64,000 nt of DNA, from the NCBI GenBank assembly GCA_029960065.1, contig JASCOF010000001.1:744001-808000 (forward strand). The letters are read 5' to 3'. The stretch is from Flavobacteriaceae bacterium PS02336 (GTDB lineage Bacteria > Bacteroidota > Bacteroidia > Flavobacteriales > Flavobacteriaceae). Of this stretch, positions 52,560-61,879 are shown piece after piece; the stretch's first letter is position 1; each line of letters begins with the position of its first letter. The translations under genes and the position numbers were made by a program. The notes beneath the pieces were generated by a model, which saw nothing but the letters and a program-made list of their open reading frames with translations, was not told where the DNA came from and did not search any database.

Positions 52560-53057
52560 ATGATTACAATTACCGATGCATTTGTTGAAGATATTACTAA
52601 AATTCAAGAAATCGCAAATATAACTTGGCCAATTACTTATGGCGAAATTTTGACTTCAGAACAATTAGATTATATGTTAGATCTTATTTATTCTGATGAA
52701 GCTTTAAAGAGACAAATTCAGAATAAAGAACAATTGTTTTATTTGATTTCAGATTCAGAATCCGTAATTGGTTTTATAGGAATTGAGCATAATTACAAAA
52801 ATGAAGCAATAACTAAAATTCATAAAATCTACCTTCTGCCAGAAACACAAGGAAAAGGTTATGGTAAAGTAGTTTTTAATTCTATTGAAAAACTAGCTTT
52901 AGAAAATAATTCAAAAGAACTTTTATTGAACGTAAACCGCTTTAATACAGCTTTAAACTTCTATAAAAAATTAGGTTTCGAAATCAAAGATACGGTTGAT
53001 ATAGAAATTGGAAATGGGTATTTAATGGAGGATTATGTGATGGGAAAAAATATTTAG
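52560..53057 (+). CDS. GNAT N-acetyltransferase
   Basis: A 165-residue acetyltransferase. The acetyl-CoA motif A is HKIYLLPETQGKGYGKVVF (about 91-109), and VNRFNTALNFYKKLGFE the C-terminal motif B. It starts 2 nt after guaC, so it is almost certainly co-transcribed, but nothing identifies its substrate. The 3' side leads into an inverted-repeat element. Confidence 0.9.
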   Translation: MITITDAFVEDITKIQEIANITWPITYGEILTSEQLDYMLDLIYSDEALKRQIQNKEQLFYLISDSESVIGFIGIEHNYKNEAITKIHKIYLLPETQGKGYGKVVFNSIEKLALENNSKELLLNVNRFNTALNFYKKLGFEIKDTVDIEIGNGYLMEDYVMGKNI

Positions 53058-53109
53058 AAATAATTTTCAGTTTTTGAAATGAACATTTCTTTGCTAATTT
53101 TACCATAAT

Positions 53110-53215
53110 CTTGTCATTTCGACGAAGGAGAAATCTTCGCAAGTAGCTCCTCAAAGAAAGGTTGCCAATCTTTGTAGAGTTTCTAGTGTGATTCCTCGTT
53201 CCTCGGAATGACAAA
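53110..53215. repeat. Long inverted-repeat element (GTCATTTCGACG family), full copy
   Basis: TTGTCATTTCGACGAAGG at the left and CTCGGAATGACAAA at the right, with AAGTAGCTCC and CCAATCTTTGT inside as in the other copies. The right arm has drifted (CGTTCCTCGG in place of CTCGTCG). Confidence 0.82.
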
Positions 53216-53222
53216 CTGTGTG

Positions 53223-53801
53223 TCAACTCACAACAATATCATGTGTAAACAATAACCCTTTTACTTCTTTCAAAGAAAAAACTGCCTTCTTCAGTTTAGT
53301 TTTAGACGGATCAATAGTATAATTATAACTAGTTTTAAAATCGGCTTTGTTGGCAATGGCTTTGTTGAACTCAGAACGATATAAATCGCAGTTGTCAAAT
53401 AAAACACTGGTTAAATCAGCTGCCATAAAATCTACAGCGATTAAACTGCAGTTGGTAAACGGAGTTCCTTTGATTTTTAAAGTATAAAATTTAGAGAAAT
53501 CCAAAATACAGTCATTAAAGCGAACTTCAAAAATCAGTTTATCGCACATAGCGAAATTTACTTCTTTAATTTCGCAATTATTGAATGTTACCGTTCTAAA
53601 AGCAACATAATTAATCTTAGCTTCACTAAAAATACAGTTGTTGAAAACACAATCAATGAAAGTAACCGCTAAAAAAGTACAGGCTGAAAAGTTACAATCA
53701 TTAAAAATACAGCATTCGAAATCTTTAAAATTAAGATCATCTTTGCCGTAAATAATCGTATTGTATTCTTTATCAAGAAAATATTCGCTTTCTTTTTTCA
53801 A
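53223..53801 (-). CDS. Pentapeptide-repeat protein (Qnr/MfpA-like layout)
   Basis: A 192-residue protein made of A(D/N)LXX-type pentapeptides (CDLYRSEF, NDCNFSACTF, FNNCEIKEVNF, FTNCSLIAVDF), giving a right-handed square beta-helix. The C-terminal part (YNYTIDPSKTKLKKAVFS, then LKEVKGLLF, ending in DIVV) matches the terminal layout of Qnr proteins, which mimic DNA and protect gyrase. Whether this one does so is not known; such proteins are widespread in Flavobacteria without a resistance phenotype being shown here. Confidence 0.85.
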   Translation of the reverse strand: MKKESEYFLDKEYNTIIYGKDDLNFKDFECCIFNDCNFSACTFLAVTFIDCVFNNCIFSEAKINYVAFRTVTFNNCEIKEVNFAMCDKLIFEVRFNDCILDFSKFYTLKIKGTPFTNCSLIAVDFMAADLTSVLFDNCDLYRSEFNKAIANKADFKTSYNYTIDPSKTKLKKAVFSLKEVKGLLFTHDIVVS

Positions 53802-53957
53802 CTCTTTTCTATAATTATTTGAGGGTGAAAAGGTAATAATTTACCATAAATTATTCTGAATAAATCATGAATGATTTTGATTTCAATCCTATTTTTAATT
53901 CATAATTTGATGTAGCTTTACACTTATTTTTAAGTTAAAACATATCAATTTTATTAT

Positions 53958-55367
53958 ATGGAACCAACAAGAAAGGAACATGATTTTTTGGGTGAATTAG
54001 AAATCCCGAATCATTTATACTACGGAATCCAGACTTTTAGAGCTGTAGAGAATTTCAATATTACTGGAATTCCAATTTCAAAAGAACCTTTATTTATCAA
54101 AGCTTTAGGATATGTAAAAAAAGCGGCAGCTTTGGCAAACAAAGACTGTAACGCAATTGATTCTAAAATTGCCGAAGCGATTTGTTACGGAAGCGATCAG
54201 GTTATTGCGGGTAAATTTGATAAAGAATTTGTAAGCGATTTAATTCAAGGCGGCGCGGGAACTTCGGTGAACATGAATGCCAATGAAGTAATTGCTAATA
54301 TTGGCCTAGAATATCTTGGTCATAAAAAAGGAGAATACAATTTTCTGCATCCAAACAATCACGTAAACTGTTCGCAATCTACAAACGATGCTTATCCATC
54401 GGCATTTAGAATTGCTTTGTATTTAAAAATGGAAAGTTTTATTAAAACTTTAGCAGGTTTAGAAATTGCTTTTGCCAAAAAAGGAGAGGAGTTTAAAGAA
54501 GTCCTTAAAATGGGAAGAACACAGCTTCAAGATGCTGTTCCGATGACTTTAGGGCAAGAATTTAAAGCTTATGCCACAACAATTGGCGAAGATATTCAGC
54601 GCTTAAAAAATGCTCAGGAACTATTGTTAGAGATTAATATGGGCGCAACTGCAATTGGAACAAAAGTAAATGCACCAGAAGGTTATCCTGAAATTTGTGT
54701 AAAATATTTAGCAGATGAAGTTGGAATTCCGTTAACGCTTTCGCCAGATTTAATTGAAGCAACAGTTGACACAGGTGCTTACGTACAGATCATGGGAACA
54801 TTAAAACGATCAGCAGTTAAGATTTCTAAAATCTGCAACGATTTACGTTTGCTGAGTTCGGGTCCAAGAACAGGTTTAAACGAAATCAATCTTCCAGCGC
54901 GTCAGCCAGGATCTTCGATTATGCCGGGAAAAGTAAATCCAGTAATTCCAGAAGTGGTTAATCAGACTTGTTTTTATGTAATTGGTCAAGATTTAACCGT
55001 TACAATGGCGGCAGAAGCGGGACAATTGCAATTGAATGTAATGGAACCCGTTATTGCTTTCGCGATGTTTACGTCTTTAGATTATCTTTCAAACGCTATT
55101 CAAACTCTTATCGATAAATGTATCAACGGAATTACAGCAAACGTTGATCACTGCTACAATATGGTAATGAACAGCATCGGAATCGTAACGCAGTTAAACC
55201 CAATTATTGGTTACGAAGAAAGTGCAAGTATTGCCGGTGAGGCTTTAAAAACAAATAAAAGTGTACATCAAATTGCCGTTTTAGAGCGAAAATTAATTAC
55301 TCAGGAAAAATGGGACGAAATTTATTCTTTAGAGAATTTAATTCATCCAAAGTTTATCACAAAATAG
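53958..55367 (+). CDS. aspA: Aspartate ammonia-lyase
   Basis: A 469-residue fumarase/aspartase-superfamily enzyme, L-aspartate to fumarate and ammonia. The signature loop GSSIMPGKVNPV (about 317-328), LQGGAGTS-like IQGGAGTSVNMNANEV and GRTQLQDAVPMTLGQE show AspA rather than FumC by the Gln/Met pattern of the family. The gene is single, ending in a terminator at 55388. Together with the nitrogen genes elsewhere in the window it supplies fumarate and ammonia. Confidence 0.93.
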   Translation: MEPTRKEHDFLGELEIPNHLYYGIQTFRAVENFNITGIPISKEPLFIKALGYVKKAAALANKDCNAIDSKIAEAICYGSDQVIAGKFDKEFVSDLIQGGAGTSVNMNANEVIANIGLEYLGHKKGEYNFLHPNNHVNCSQSTNDAYPSAFRIALYLKMESFIKTLAGLEIAFAKKGEEFKEVLKMGRTQLQDAVPMTLGQEFKAYATTIGEDIQRLKNAQELLLEINMGATAIGTKVNAPEGYPEICVKYLADEVGIPLTLSPDLIEATVDTGAYVQIMGTLKRSAVKISKICNDLRLLSSGPRTGLNEINLPARQPGSSIMPGKVNPVIPEVVNQTCFYVIGQDLTVTMAAEAGQLQLNVMEPVIAFAMFTSLDYLSNAIQTLIDKCINGITANVDHCYNMVMNSIGIVTQLNPIIGYEESASIAGEALKTNKSVHQIAVLERKLITQEKWDEIYSLENLIHPKFITK

Positions 55368-55387
55368 ATTTATCTTCAAATCCGATC

Positions 55388-55415
55388 AAAAGCCGTTAAA
55401 TACTTAACGGCTTTT
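55388..55415 (+). terminator. Terminator after aspA
   Basis: AAAAGCCGTTAA / TTAACGGCTTTTT with an ATAC loop. Confidence 0.9.
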
Positions 55416-55512
55416 TGTTTTATAATAATTGATGTTTCTTGTTTAAGATGTTGAAAATTAGAGTTATATTTACGTTAGGTTGCTGGTTTTTAATAAAATA
55501 AACTCTTTTTAA

Positions 55513-56781
55513 ATGGTGAATTTTTTAAAAAATAATGCCTTTCTGTATAAATTTAAAATCTTAGGGTTATTGTTTTTTATTTCATTGAATATTTTTTCTC
55601 AAGAAGAAATTACAAACGCAGCAATTTGTCCTCCTAAAACTATTTTTGATATTTTTAAAAAAGACGACGATGCTTTAGTTGTTAAACCAACAAAAAACAA
55701 TTTCTTTTTAGTAATTCCAGCCATTGGATCTCAGCCCGCAACTGGATTTTTTTTTGGTGCTGTGGCACAATATACTTTCAAAGGAAAAGAAGAAAAAGCG
55801 AAGTATTCGATTGCAAATGTTGGAATTACCTACACTTTGAAAGATCAATGGCTTGTGAATATCAAAAACAATATTCTGCTAAAAAACAATAAAATCTTTT
55901 TAAGCGGCGATTATCGCCTTTATCTTTTTTCGCAGCCCAATTATGGTTTAGGAACTGACATTATTCCACATCATAGTAGAAGTGAAAACTTTAGTATCGA
56001 TTCTATCGCTCAAGATATGGATTACAATTATTTCAAATTTCATCAAACGGTTTCTTTTGAAGTTCGAAAGAATTTTTATGTGGGCGGAGGAGTTAATATC
56101 GATTGGTATTCAAGTATTAATGATAAAGAATTAGATGTTGATAGTGGAAAACTTACTTACCATTATAATTACAGCCAAAAATACGGATTTGATAATTTAG
56201 AATATTTCCTCAACGGAATAAGTCTGAATTTAGTTTATGATTCCAGAGACAATCAGGTAAATGCTTCTCGTGGCTGGTTTGCCAATATTAATTATAGATT
56301 CAATCCTGTTTTGTTTAACAAGCAGGATTACAGCAATGTCTTGTTTGCAGAATACAGGCACTTTATCCCGCTTTCGCATAAAAATCCGCGTTACATTTTA
56401 GGAATTTGGACCTACGGGCAATTTGTAACTCGAGGAAAAGTACCGTATTTAAATTTGCCTGCAATTGGCTGGGATCAGCGAAGCAGGAGTGGAGAGGGCT
56501 ATACTCAGGGATTATTTAGAGGGAACGGTTTAATTTATTTATCTACAGAATTTAGATTTCCAATTACCTGCAATCAGTTATTGAGCGGTACTGTTTTTAC
56601 CAATTTTGTCACGGCTAGTAATTCGGATACTAATGTCTCTCTTTTTAAATCAATTCAGCCCGCTGCAGGAATTGGACTAAGGCTTTTAATAGATAAAGCG
56701 ACCAAAACCAATTTGATTTTAGATTATGCCTGGGGCAACAATTCTGAGGCTTTTTACTTAAATGCGGGCGAAACATTTTGA
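55513..56781 (+). CDS. BamA/TamA-like outer-membrane barrel protein, short form
   Basis: A 422-residue protein with a signal sequence (hydrophobic 14-28, ending SLNIFSQ). Most of the chain is a surface-antigen-type 16-strand barrel with amphipathic strands, for example NSISLNLVYDSRDNQVNASR-like SLNLVYDSRDNQVNASRGWF and the RGNGLIYLSTEFRF strand. The N-terminal POTRA domains of BamA are absent, so it is not the main assembly factor. It may be a transporter or an accessory barrel. Spacing suggests an independent transcript. Confidence 0.82.
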   Translation: MVNFLKNNAFLYKFKILGLLFFISLNIFSQEEITNAAICPPKTIFDIFKKDDDALVVKPTKNNFFLVIPAIGSQPATGFFFGAVAQYTFKGKEEKAKYSIANVGITYTLKDQWLVNIKNNILLKNNKIFLSGDYRLYLFSQPNYGLGTDIIPHHSRSENFSIDSIAQDMDYNYFKFHQTVSFEVRKNFYVGGGVNIDWYSSINDKELDVDSGKLTYHYNYSQKYGFDNLEYFLNGISLNLVYDSRDNQVNASRGWFANINYRFNPVLFNKQDYSNVLFAEYRHFIPLSHKNPRYILGIWTYGQFVTRGKVPYLNLPAIGWDQRSRSGEGYTQGLFRGNGLIYLSTEFRFPITCNQLLSGTVFTNFVTASNSDTNVSLFKSIQPAAGIGLRLLIDKATKTNLILDYAWGNNSEAFYLNAGETF

Positions 56782-56893
56782 AATTGCGACTGTATTTTGT
56801 TTGTTAAGTATTTGATTTTATGTGTTTTGTGTTATTATTTACAAGAAAAAACTTAAATTTGATAATCCATTTAACAAACAAAAATCCAAAATT

Positions 56894-57511
56894 ATGAAAA
56901 AGTACAGTTTATTATTAGTTGTATTTCTGTCGGCGATAGGAATACAGGCTCAAGATGCCAGGTCATTTTCTCTTAATTTGTATGGTGGTTATAATTTTTC
57001 AGATAAGCTCGATTATGACGGTTATTCTGCAACAATTGAAGATGGCTTTCAATATGGAGCAGGATTTGAATATTTCTTTACGACAAATAACTCAGTTGAG
57101 TTAAAGTATTTAAGATCAGATGTTAAAATACCATTATATGGTCCCGCTGGAAATCAATTAAATACAAATGATAAAGGAGCATTTAATTTTATCCTAGCAG
57201 ATTTCACCTATTATTTTGATACAGGATCAAATCTTCTGCCTTATTTGGGTGCTGGTGCCGGAGTCGGTATTGTAGAATCGCCTCAAGGCGGAAGCGGGAC
57301 TTATTTTGCTTGGGACGTAAAAGGCGGCGTAAAGATTAAAACGGCGTCGTCAGTCTCCGTAAATATTAATGCCTATTTACAATCAATGTCGGCTGCAGTA
57401 GGCGAAAGTTATTATTGGTCGTATTGGGTTGGTCCAGTTGCTGTTAATGATTATATTTCTACTTTTCAGTTTGGGCTTGGAGCTGTTTTAAGTTTCAATT
57501 TTAAAAATTAA
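56894..57511 (+). CDS. Small outer-membrane beta-barrel protein
   Basis: A 205-residue OmpA/porin-like barrel. Starting at 56894 gives a clean signal peptide (KKYSLLLVVFLSAIGIQA); the frame from 56822 only adds sequence that is not coding-like. Strands such as FSLNLYGGYNF, VELKYLRSD and FQFGLGAVLSFNF end in an aromatic residue near the C terminus. Function is not identified. A weak terminator follows at 57546-57572. Confidence 0.83.
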   Translation: MKKYSLLLVVFLSAIGIQAQDARSFSLNLYGGYNFSDKLDYDGYSATIEDGFQYGAGFEYFFTTNNSVELKYLRSDVKIPLYGPAGNQLNTNDKGAFNFILADFTYYFDTGSNLLPYLGAGAGVGIVESPQGGSGTYFAWDVKGGVKIKTASSVSVNINAYLQSMSAAVGESYYWSYWVGPVAVNDYISTFQFGLGAVLSFNFKN

Positions 57512-57545
57512 AAATTAGAAGTTTAAAACATAAATAAATAAGAAT

Positions 57546-57572
57546 AAGCAGGCTGTTTGGTCTGCTTTTTTT
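57546..57572 (+). terminator. Terminator after the small barrel gene
   Basis: AAGCAG / CTGCTT with a 10-nt loop and a T run. Confidence 0.65.
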
Positions 57573-57627
57573 ATGTTTTGACGTAATTGTTCATAATTAA
57601 ATCATAATTTCTATCCGTAATAAGTAC

Positions 57628-57655
57628 TATTTTTGAAACTCAATCCTTATTTTTG
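57628..57655 (+). promoter_or_regulatory. Two TAnnTTTG elements before the second two-component operon
   Basis: TATTTTTG occurs at 57628-57635 and again at 57648-57655; the second is 19 nt from the ATG. Either or both may be used. Confidence 0.55.
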
Positions 57656-57673
57656 TTGTATATACAAATTACT

Positions 57674-58348
57674 ATGAAGTTACTAATAGTCGAAGATGAG
57701 CCAAATCTATTGTCAATTTTACGTAAAGGATTTGCCGAAAATAATAATGAAGTAAGTGTAGCTCTTGACGGTAAAACCGCTCTTGAGATGATTCATAATT
57801 ATACTTTTGACGTTGTAGTTTTAGACGTAATGCTTCCCGATCTTAATGGAATTGAAATCTGCAGAAGACTTCGCGCAAGCAAGAATTTTGTTCCGATTTT
57901 ATTGCTTACAGCTCTGGGAACATCAGAAAATATTGTAACTGGTCTTAATGCAGGTGCAGATGATTATTTAGTTAAGCCTTTTAAATTTGGTGAATTAGAT
58001 GCGCGAGTGAATGCACTTTACAGAAGATCACATCAGGAAACAGAAAAAATCGATACTATTGTAATTGGTGATTTGGAGATAAACGGACGCGCAAAATCTG
58101 TTAAAAGAGGAGATGAAAACATTATTTTAACAGCAAAAGAGTTTAAACTGTTATATTATCTGGCTAAAAATACAGGACGTATTGTTTCCCGTGATCAGAT
58201 TTTAGATAATGTATGGGATATTAATTTTGATATGAATACCAATGTTGTCGATGTATATATCACTTATTTAAGAAGAAAAATTGATAAGCCTTTTAATACC
58301 AAACTAATCCATACGATGAAAGGATTGGGGTATGTTATAAAGCCATAA
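57674..58348 (+). CDS. OmpR/PhoB-family response regulator
   Basis: A 224-residue regulator. The receiver has E7/D8/E9 in IVEDEPN, phospho-acceptor D51 in VVLDVMLP and the Lys in LVKPF. The winged helix shows LTAKEFKLLYYLA and ends VDVYITYLRRKI...GLGYVIKP, the usual OmpR-family wing. The start at 57674 (MKLLIVEDE) is preferred over 57653 and agrees with the promoter box. The stop is 1 nt before the kinase gene, so the two form an operon. Confidence 0.95.
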   Translation: MKLLIVEDEPNLLSILRKGFAENNNEVSVALDGKTALEMIHNYTFDVVVLDVMLPDLNGIEICRRLRASKNFVPILLLTALGTSENIVTGLNAGADDYLVKPFKFGELDARVNALYRRSHQETEKIDTIVIGDLEINGRAKSVKRGDENIILTAKEFKLLYYLAKNTGRIVSRDQILDNVWDINFDMNTNVVDVYITYLRRKIDKPFNTKLIHTMKGLGYVIKP

Positions 58349-58349
58349 A

Positions 58350-59732
58350 ATGGATATTAGAAAAAAAATTACTTTTAATTACGTTGCCCTTTCTACCTTT
58401 AGTACTTCGCTATTGTGTATTATTGTGTTCTTTTTGTTTAGAGAAAACAATAGATACCATTTCTTAAAGCGTTTAGATGACAGGTCAAAAATTGTTGCAT
58501 CTATTCATTTTCAAAAAGATCCTGAAAAAATAAAATACTATAAAAATCTTCAAAAAAATGGTTTAGAAGAATTGATTGAAGAGGAAGAATATGTTCTAAA
58601 AATCAACAGTCATAACAGTTTTGATTACAATACAAATCTTAATCTTCCTAATACTTTTTATACCAATATTTTAAGTACTGGAAAAGATTCATTTGAAAGA
58701 GATAATAAATATTACTTAGGCCAGATTTTTCAGGAAAACGGACAAAAATATATTGTAATTGTTGGAGCTAGAGACCGTAAAGGAAAAGATACAACTGTTT
58801 ACATTGTCAAAATTATGCTTTTTGGCGGAATCGGTTTTGTGATTCTGGCTTTCCTTTTAGGACGTTTTCTTGCTAAAAGGGTTATTAATCCTGTTGCAAG
58901 AATTACAAAAGAAGTGAAAAGAATCAGCGCTTCTAACTTGCATAATCGTCTGCCTGAGGTTAAAAATTCTGATGAAATATCAGATCTTACGAATACCTTT
59001 AATAATATGCTGGATCGATTGGAAACGTCTTTCGAAATTCAGGCTAATTTTATTAATAATGCTTCTCACGAACTAAAAACACCAATAACGACAATTATTG
59101 CCGAAGCTGAAATTATGCTTTTAAAAGAGCGTCAAGTAAACGAATATGTAGAATCATTAGAAAATATATACAGTCAAGCTTCTCGTTTAGGCAACTTAAC
59201 AGAAAGTTTGTTAAAGTTAACGCAGACAGGATATGACGGACAAAAACAAGTTTCGGATATTGCGAGAATAGATGAATTATTGTTGGATGTGAAATCGGAT
59301 CTGGACAAAATTTTTCCAGATAATAGAGTCAGCATCATAATCAATATCGCCCCAAAAGATTCTAATCTTCTTTTGCTTCCATGCAATAAACCTTTGTTGG
59401 AATTGGCAATTAATAATATCATTACCAATGGTGTAAAGTATTCTGATAATAACGAAGTATTCGTGAATCTTTCAGCAGATGATGATAAGATTAAAATTAC
59501 CATTAATGATATTGGTATCGGAATTCCGCCTGAGGATATTCCTCATTTGTATGAACCTTTCTTTAGAGGAAAAATCGCAACCAAATATATTGGTTACGGT
59601 TTAGGACTGCCTTTAGCTTCCAAAATAATCAGAATGCACGAAGGGGAATTGCAAGTTCAATCTGAACAAGATAAAGGTACAATCGTAACGATTATCTTTA
59701 AAAAACGAAACATTAAAAAATCTAATGTTTAA
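58350..59732 (+). CDS. Sensor histidine kinase
   Basis: A 460-residue membrane kinase. TM1 is about 14-30 and TM2 about 155-174, framing an extracytoplasmic domain of about 120 residues. HAMP follows, then the DHp with H240 in NASHELKTPI, and the catalytic domain with N-box LLELAINNIITNGVKYS, G1 NDIGIGIP and G2 GYGLGLPLASKII. Together with the regulator directly upstream it forms a CopRS/ArlRS-type operon in order. The Usp-like and bestrophin genes follow downstream. Confidence 0.95.
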   Translation: MDIRKKITFNYVALSTFSTSLLCIIVFFLFRENNRYHFLKRLDDRSKIVASIHFQKDPEKIKYYKNLQKNGLEELIEEEEYVLKINSHNSFDYNTNLNLPNTFYTNILSTGKDSFERDNKYYLGQIFQENGQKYIVIVGARDRKGKDTTVYIVKIMLFGGIGFVILAFLLGRFLAKRVINPVARITKEVKRISASNLHNRLPEVKNSDEISDLTNTFNNMLDRLETSFEIQANFINNASHELKTPITTIIAEAEIMLLKERQVNEYVESLENIYSQASRLGNLTESLLKLTQTGYDGQKQVSDIARIDELLLDVKSDLDKIFPDNRVSIIINIAPKDSNLLLLPCNKPLLELAINNIITNGVKYSDNNEVFVNLSADDDKIKITINDIGIGIPPEDIPHLYEPFFRGKIATKYIGYGLGLPLASKIIRMHEGELQVQSEQDKGTIVTIIFKKRNIKKSNV

Positions 59733-59815
59733 TTTTAGGAAATTCTAATTTTAGATTAATAAGAGTCTAATTCGTTGATTGTTAATTTGTAAGTATAAAC
59801 TAAACGATTATACTT

Positions 59816-60538
59816 ATGAAAAATTTTCTTATACCTACGACTTTAAAAGATGATACAATCTCGGCTGTTAAATCTGCGGTGAATCAGTCGAAAGATACTG
59901 AATCAGAAATTATTTTAGTATTAGTTTCAGAAGCGCCAGACACTTTTTCATCATCTAGTTTTTTGCGAGAAATGAGATCGGGACTTACTAAAAGTCAGGA
60001 AGAAGTTCTGGAAACCTGTAGATATATTATCGATCACACTCCAAACGCAAAACTGAAAGTTCACAACCAGTACGGACTTTCGGCACCTATTTTAAAGCGT
60101 CTTATAGATGTGTTTGCTGTAAAACTCGTTATTTTAACACATTCTTATAAACAGGAAACCAAAAAAATCCACCAATATTTTGTGCAGTTGGCCGGAAATC
60201 AAAAATGTCCGATTCTTCATTTGAGTACAGAAGTTAATAAAGAAGTGTTTAGCAAAGCACTTTATGTAGAAAATTCTGCCACAAACATTCATGTAAAAGA
60301 TGTACAGCAATATCTAAGCGAAAACTTCTCGTTTGAGATCGTAAGCCAGACGGCCAATTTTGAAGATAATTACGAGAATGTTGCGCCATTTTTATCAGAA
60401 GCCATTTCAAAGCATAATATAGACATGCTGGTAGAAACACGAAAAGGCGAGAAAATCAAATTTAAAAAAGTAAAAAAAGAAAATGTCAATGAGAAATTAG
60501 GTCTTCCAGTTTTGTCATTGTACGAAGAAATAGTTTAG
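59816..60538 (+). CDS. Universal-stress-protein-like protein
   Basis: A 240-residue soluble protein with a Usp-type alpha/beta plan. It starts KNFLIPTTLKDDT (2-14), the usual strand with an Asp-containing turn, and has about 83 nt of spacer after the kinase. A second half (from about 140) repeats the strand-helix rhythm in degenerate form, so it could be a double Usp domain. The ATP-binding GxxG-9x-G(S/T) motif is not clear. Assigned by fold-like pattern only. Confidence 0.6.
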   Translation: MKNFLIPTTLKDDTISAVKSAVNQSKDTESEIILVLVSEAPDTFSSSSFLREMRSGLTKSQEEVLETCRYIIDHTPNAKLKVHNQYGLSAPILKRLIDVFAVKLVILTHSYKQETKKIHQYFVQLAGNQKCPILHLSTEVNKEVFSKALYVENSATNIHVKDVQQYLSENFSFEIVSQTANFEDNYENVAPFLSEAISKHNIDMLVETRKGEKIKFKKVKKENVNEKLGLPVLSLYEEIV

Positions 60539-60657
60539 TTTTTTTAGTCCTTAGGGATTAGTAATTAGTACTAATAAAACTAATTCGTTGAATTTAAGAT
60601 CTAATCACTAATTACGAATCACTGTTCACTATTCACTATTAATTTAAAACCGAAAAT

Positions 60658-61605
60658 ATGTTATTAAGAAAAAGAATACCAATGAAGTACGTTCTCGGGA
60701 AAATTAAAGTAGAAATTGCTTTAGTATTGGCTTACACCGTACTATTTGAAATATTTCATCACTATTTCATCAATCTTCCCGTAGATATCCCGATTGCGAT
60801 TCCAACAATGATTGGAACTATTATTTCTCTATTATTAGCATTTAAGTCCAATCAGGCTTATGACAGATGGTGGGAAGCACGAATTGTCTGGGGAGCTGTT
60901 GTAAACGACTCTAGAACATTAATCCGTCAGGTTTTGACGTTTTACAAAGATCCTGATTTTTCTGTTGAAGCCAGTGAATTCAAAGAGAATTTTGCCAAAA
61001 GACAAGTTGCGTGGTGTTATAGTTTAGGAGAATCTCTTAGAAACAGAGATGCCATAAAACCGCTTGCAGGTTTGATGAGCGAAGAAGAAATTAAATACAT
61101 TAAAAATCATCAAAACGTTCCAAATGCTATTTTGATGCTGCATGCAAGAGATTTAAGAAATGCAAAAAATGACAAGAAAATCAACGTGTATCAACAGGTT
61201 GAAATAGATAATACATTATCCAGATTATGCGATGAAATGGGAAAATGTGAAAGAATTAAAAACACCATTTTTCCAACGACTTACAGCATGTATATCAGAT
61301 TGACATTGTGTTTGTTTATTTTGTTATTGCCATTTGGATTAACTAGTGTTTTAAGCTGGTTTGCCATTCCGCTAATTACTGCAATCGGAGGAGCTTTCTT
61401 TTTAATTGAAAGAATGGCGATTCATTTGCAGGATCCGTTTGAAAACAGACCAACAGATACCCCGGTTACCGCTATTGCAAATACAATAGAAAAAAATATC
61501 AAGCAGATGCTGAACGAATATCAAAGCGAATTTGATATTCTAAACGAATTTCACTTAAAAGACGAAACTAAGAAAGTCGAGAAGGACGCTTATTTTGTCT
61601 TATAA
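60658..61605 (+). CDS. Bestrophin-family (UPF0187) channel protein
   Basis: A 315-residue inner-membrane protein. PMKYVLGKIKVEIALVLAYT (about 8-27) begins the first helix. SLLLAFKSNQAYDRWWEAR is the diagnostic bestrophin motif, with the conserved Asn and Arg-Trp-Trp-Glu. The later RLTLCLFILLLPFGLTS and FFLIERMAIHLQDPFEN (Glu and Pro-Phe-Glu calcium-clasp-like region) are typical. Bacterial homologues conduct ions; the direction and the ion are not shown by the sequence. Confidence 0.93.
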   Translation: MLLRKRIPMKYVLGKIKVEIALVLAYTVLFEIFHHYFINLPVDIPIAIPTMIGTIISLLLAFKSNQAYDRWWEARIVWGAVVNDSRTLIRQVLTFYKDPDFSVEASEFKENFAKRQVAWCYSLGESLRNRDAIKPLAGLMSEEEIKYIKNHQNVPNAILMLHARDLRNAKNDKKINVYQQVEIDNTLSRLCDEMGKCERIKNTIFPTTYSMYIRLTLCLFILLLPFGLTSVLSWFAIPLITAIGGAFFLIERMAIHLQDPFENRPTDTPVTAIANTIEKNIKQMLNEYQSEFDILNEFHLKDETKKVEKDAYFVL

Positions 61606-61636
61606 CTATTTAATTTTGGTCTTCTTTTAATTGTTG

Positions 61637-61675
61637 GCTGGACAGTGTGTAGTTGCGCTGTCCAGCTTTTTTTTT
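61637..61675 (+). terminator. Terminator after the bestrophin gene
   Basis: GCTGGACAG / CTGTCCAGC with a 12-nt loop and a T run. Confidence 0.88.
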
Positions 61676-61698
61676 ATAAATAAAAATAATCAGACCGT

Positions 61699-61757
61699 TT
61701 TGTCATTTCGACTGAAGGGAGAAATCTTCGCGAGAAACTCGACAAAGATTGGACAAT
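61699..61757. repeat. Half-copy of the GTCATTTCGAC intergenic repeat
   Basis: TTTGTCATTTCGACTGAAGG, GAGAAATCTTCGCGAGAAAC and CAAAGATTGGACAA match the left half of the full elements. The right half is missing. Confidence 0.8.
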
Positions 61758-61772
61758 TTCTACTTAACATAG

Positions 61773-61846
61773 CCAATGGTTTCAAACATTGGAATGCGAT
61801 CTATATAAAAACCTTCTATGACACGCGTCCCCGTGGTTTCAACCAC
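61773..61846. repeat. Two related short palindromes before the MocR gene
   Basis: CCAATGGTTTCAAACATTGG (61773-61792) and CCCGTGGTTTCAACCACTGG (61830-61849) are diverged copies of one unit; both are followed by GAA, then ATC and AAAACC. Confidence 0.55.
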
Positions 61847-61879
61847 TGGAACACAATCAAGATCAAAACCTTAAACGAT

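Noticed and set aside
53958..55367. Reading the aspA gene as fumarase C or as a second argininosuccinate lyase
   Set aside because: The signature loop reads GSSIMPGKVNP and the rest follows aspartase order; argininosuccinate lyase (31584) has PHKKNP instead.
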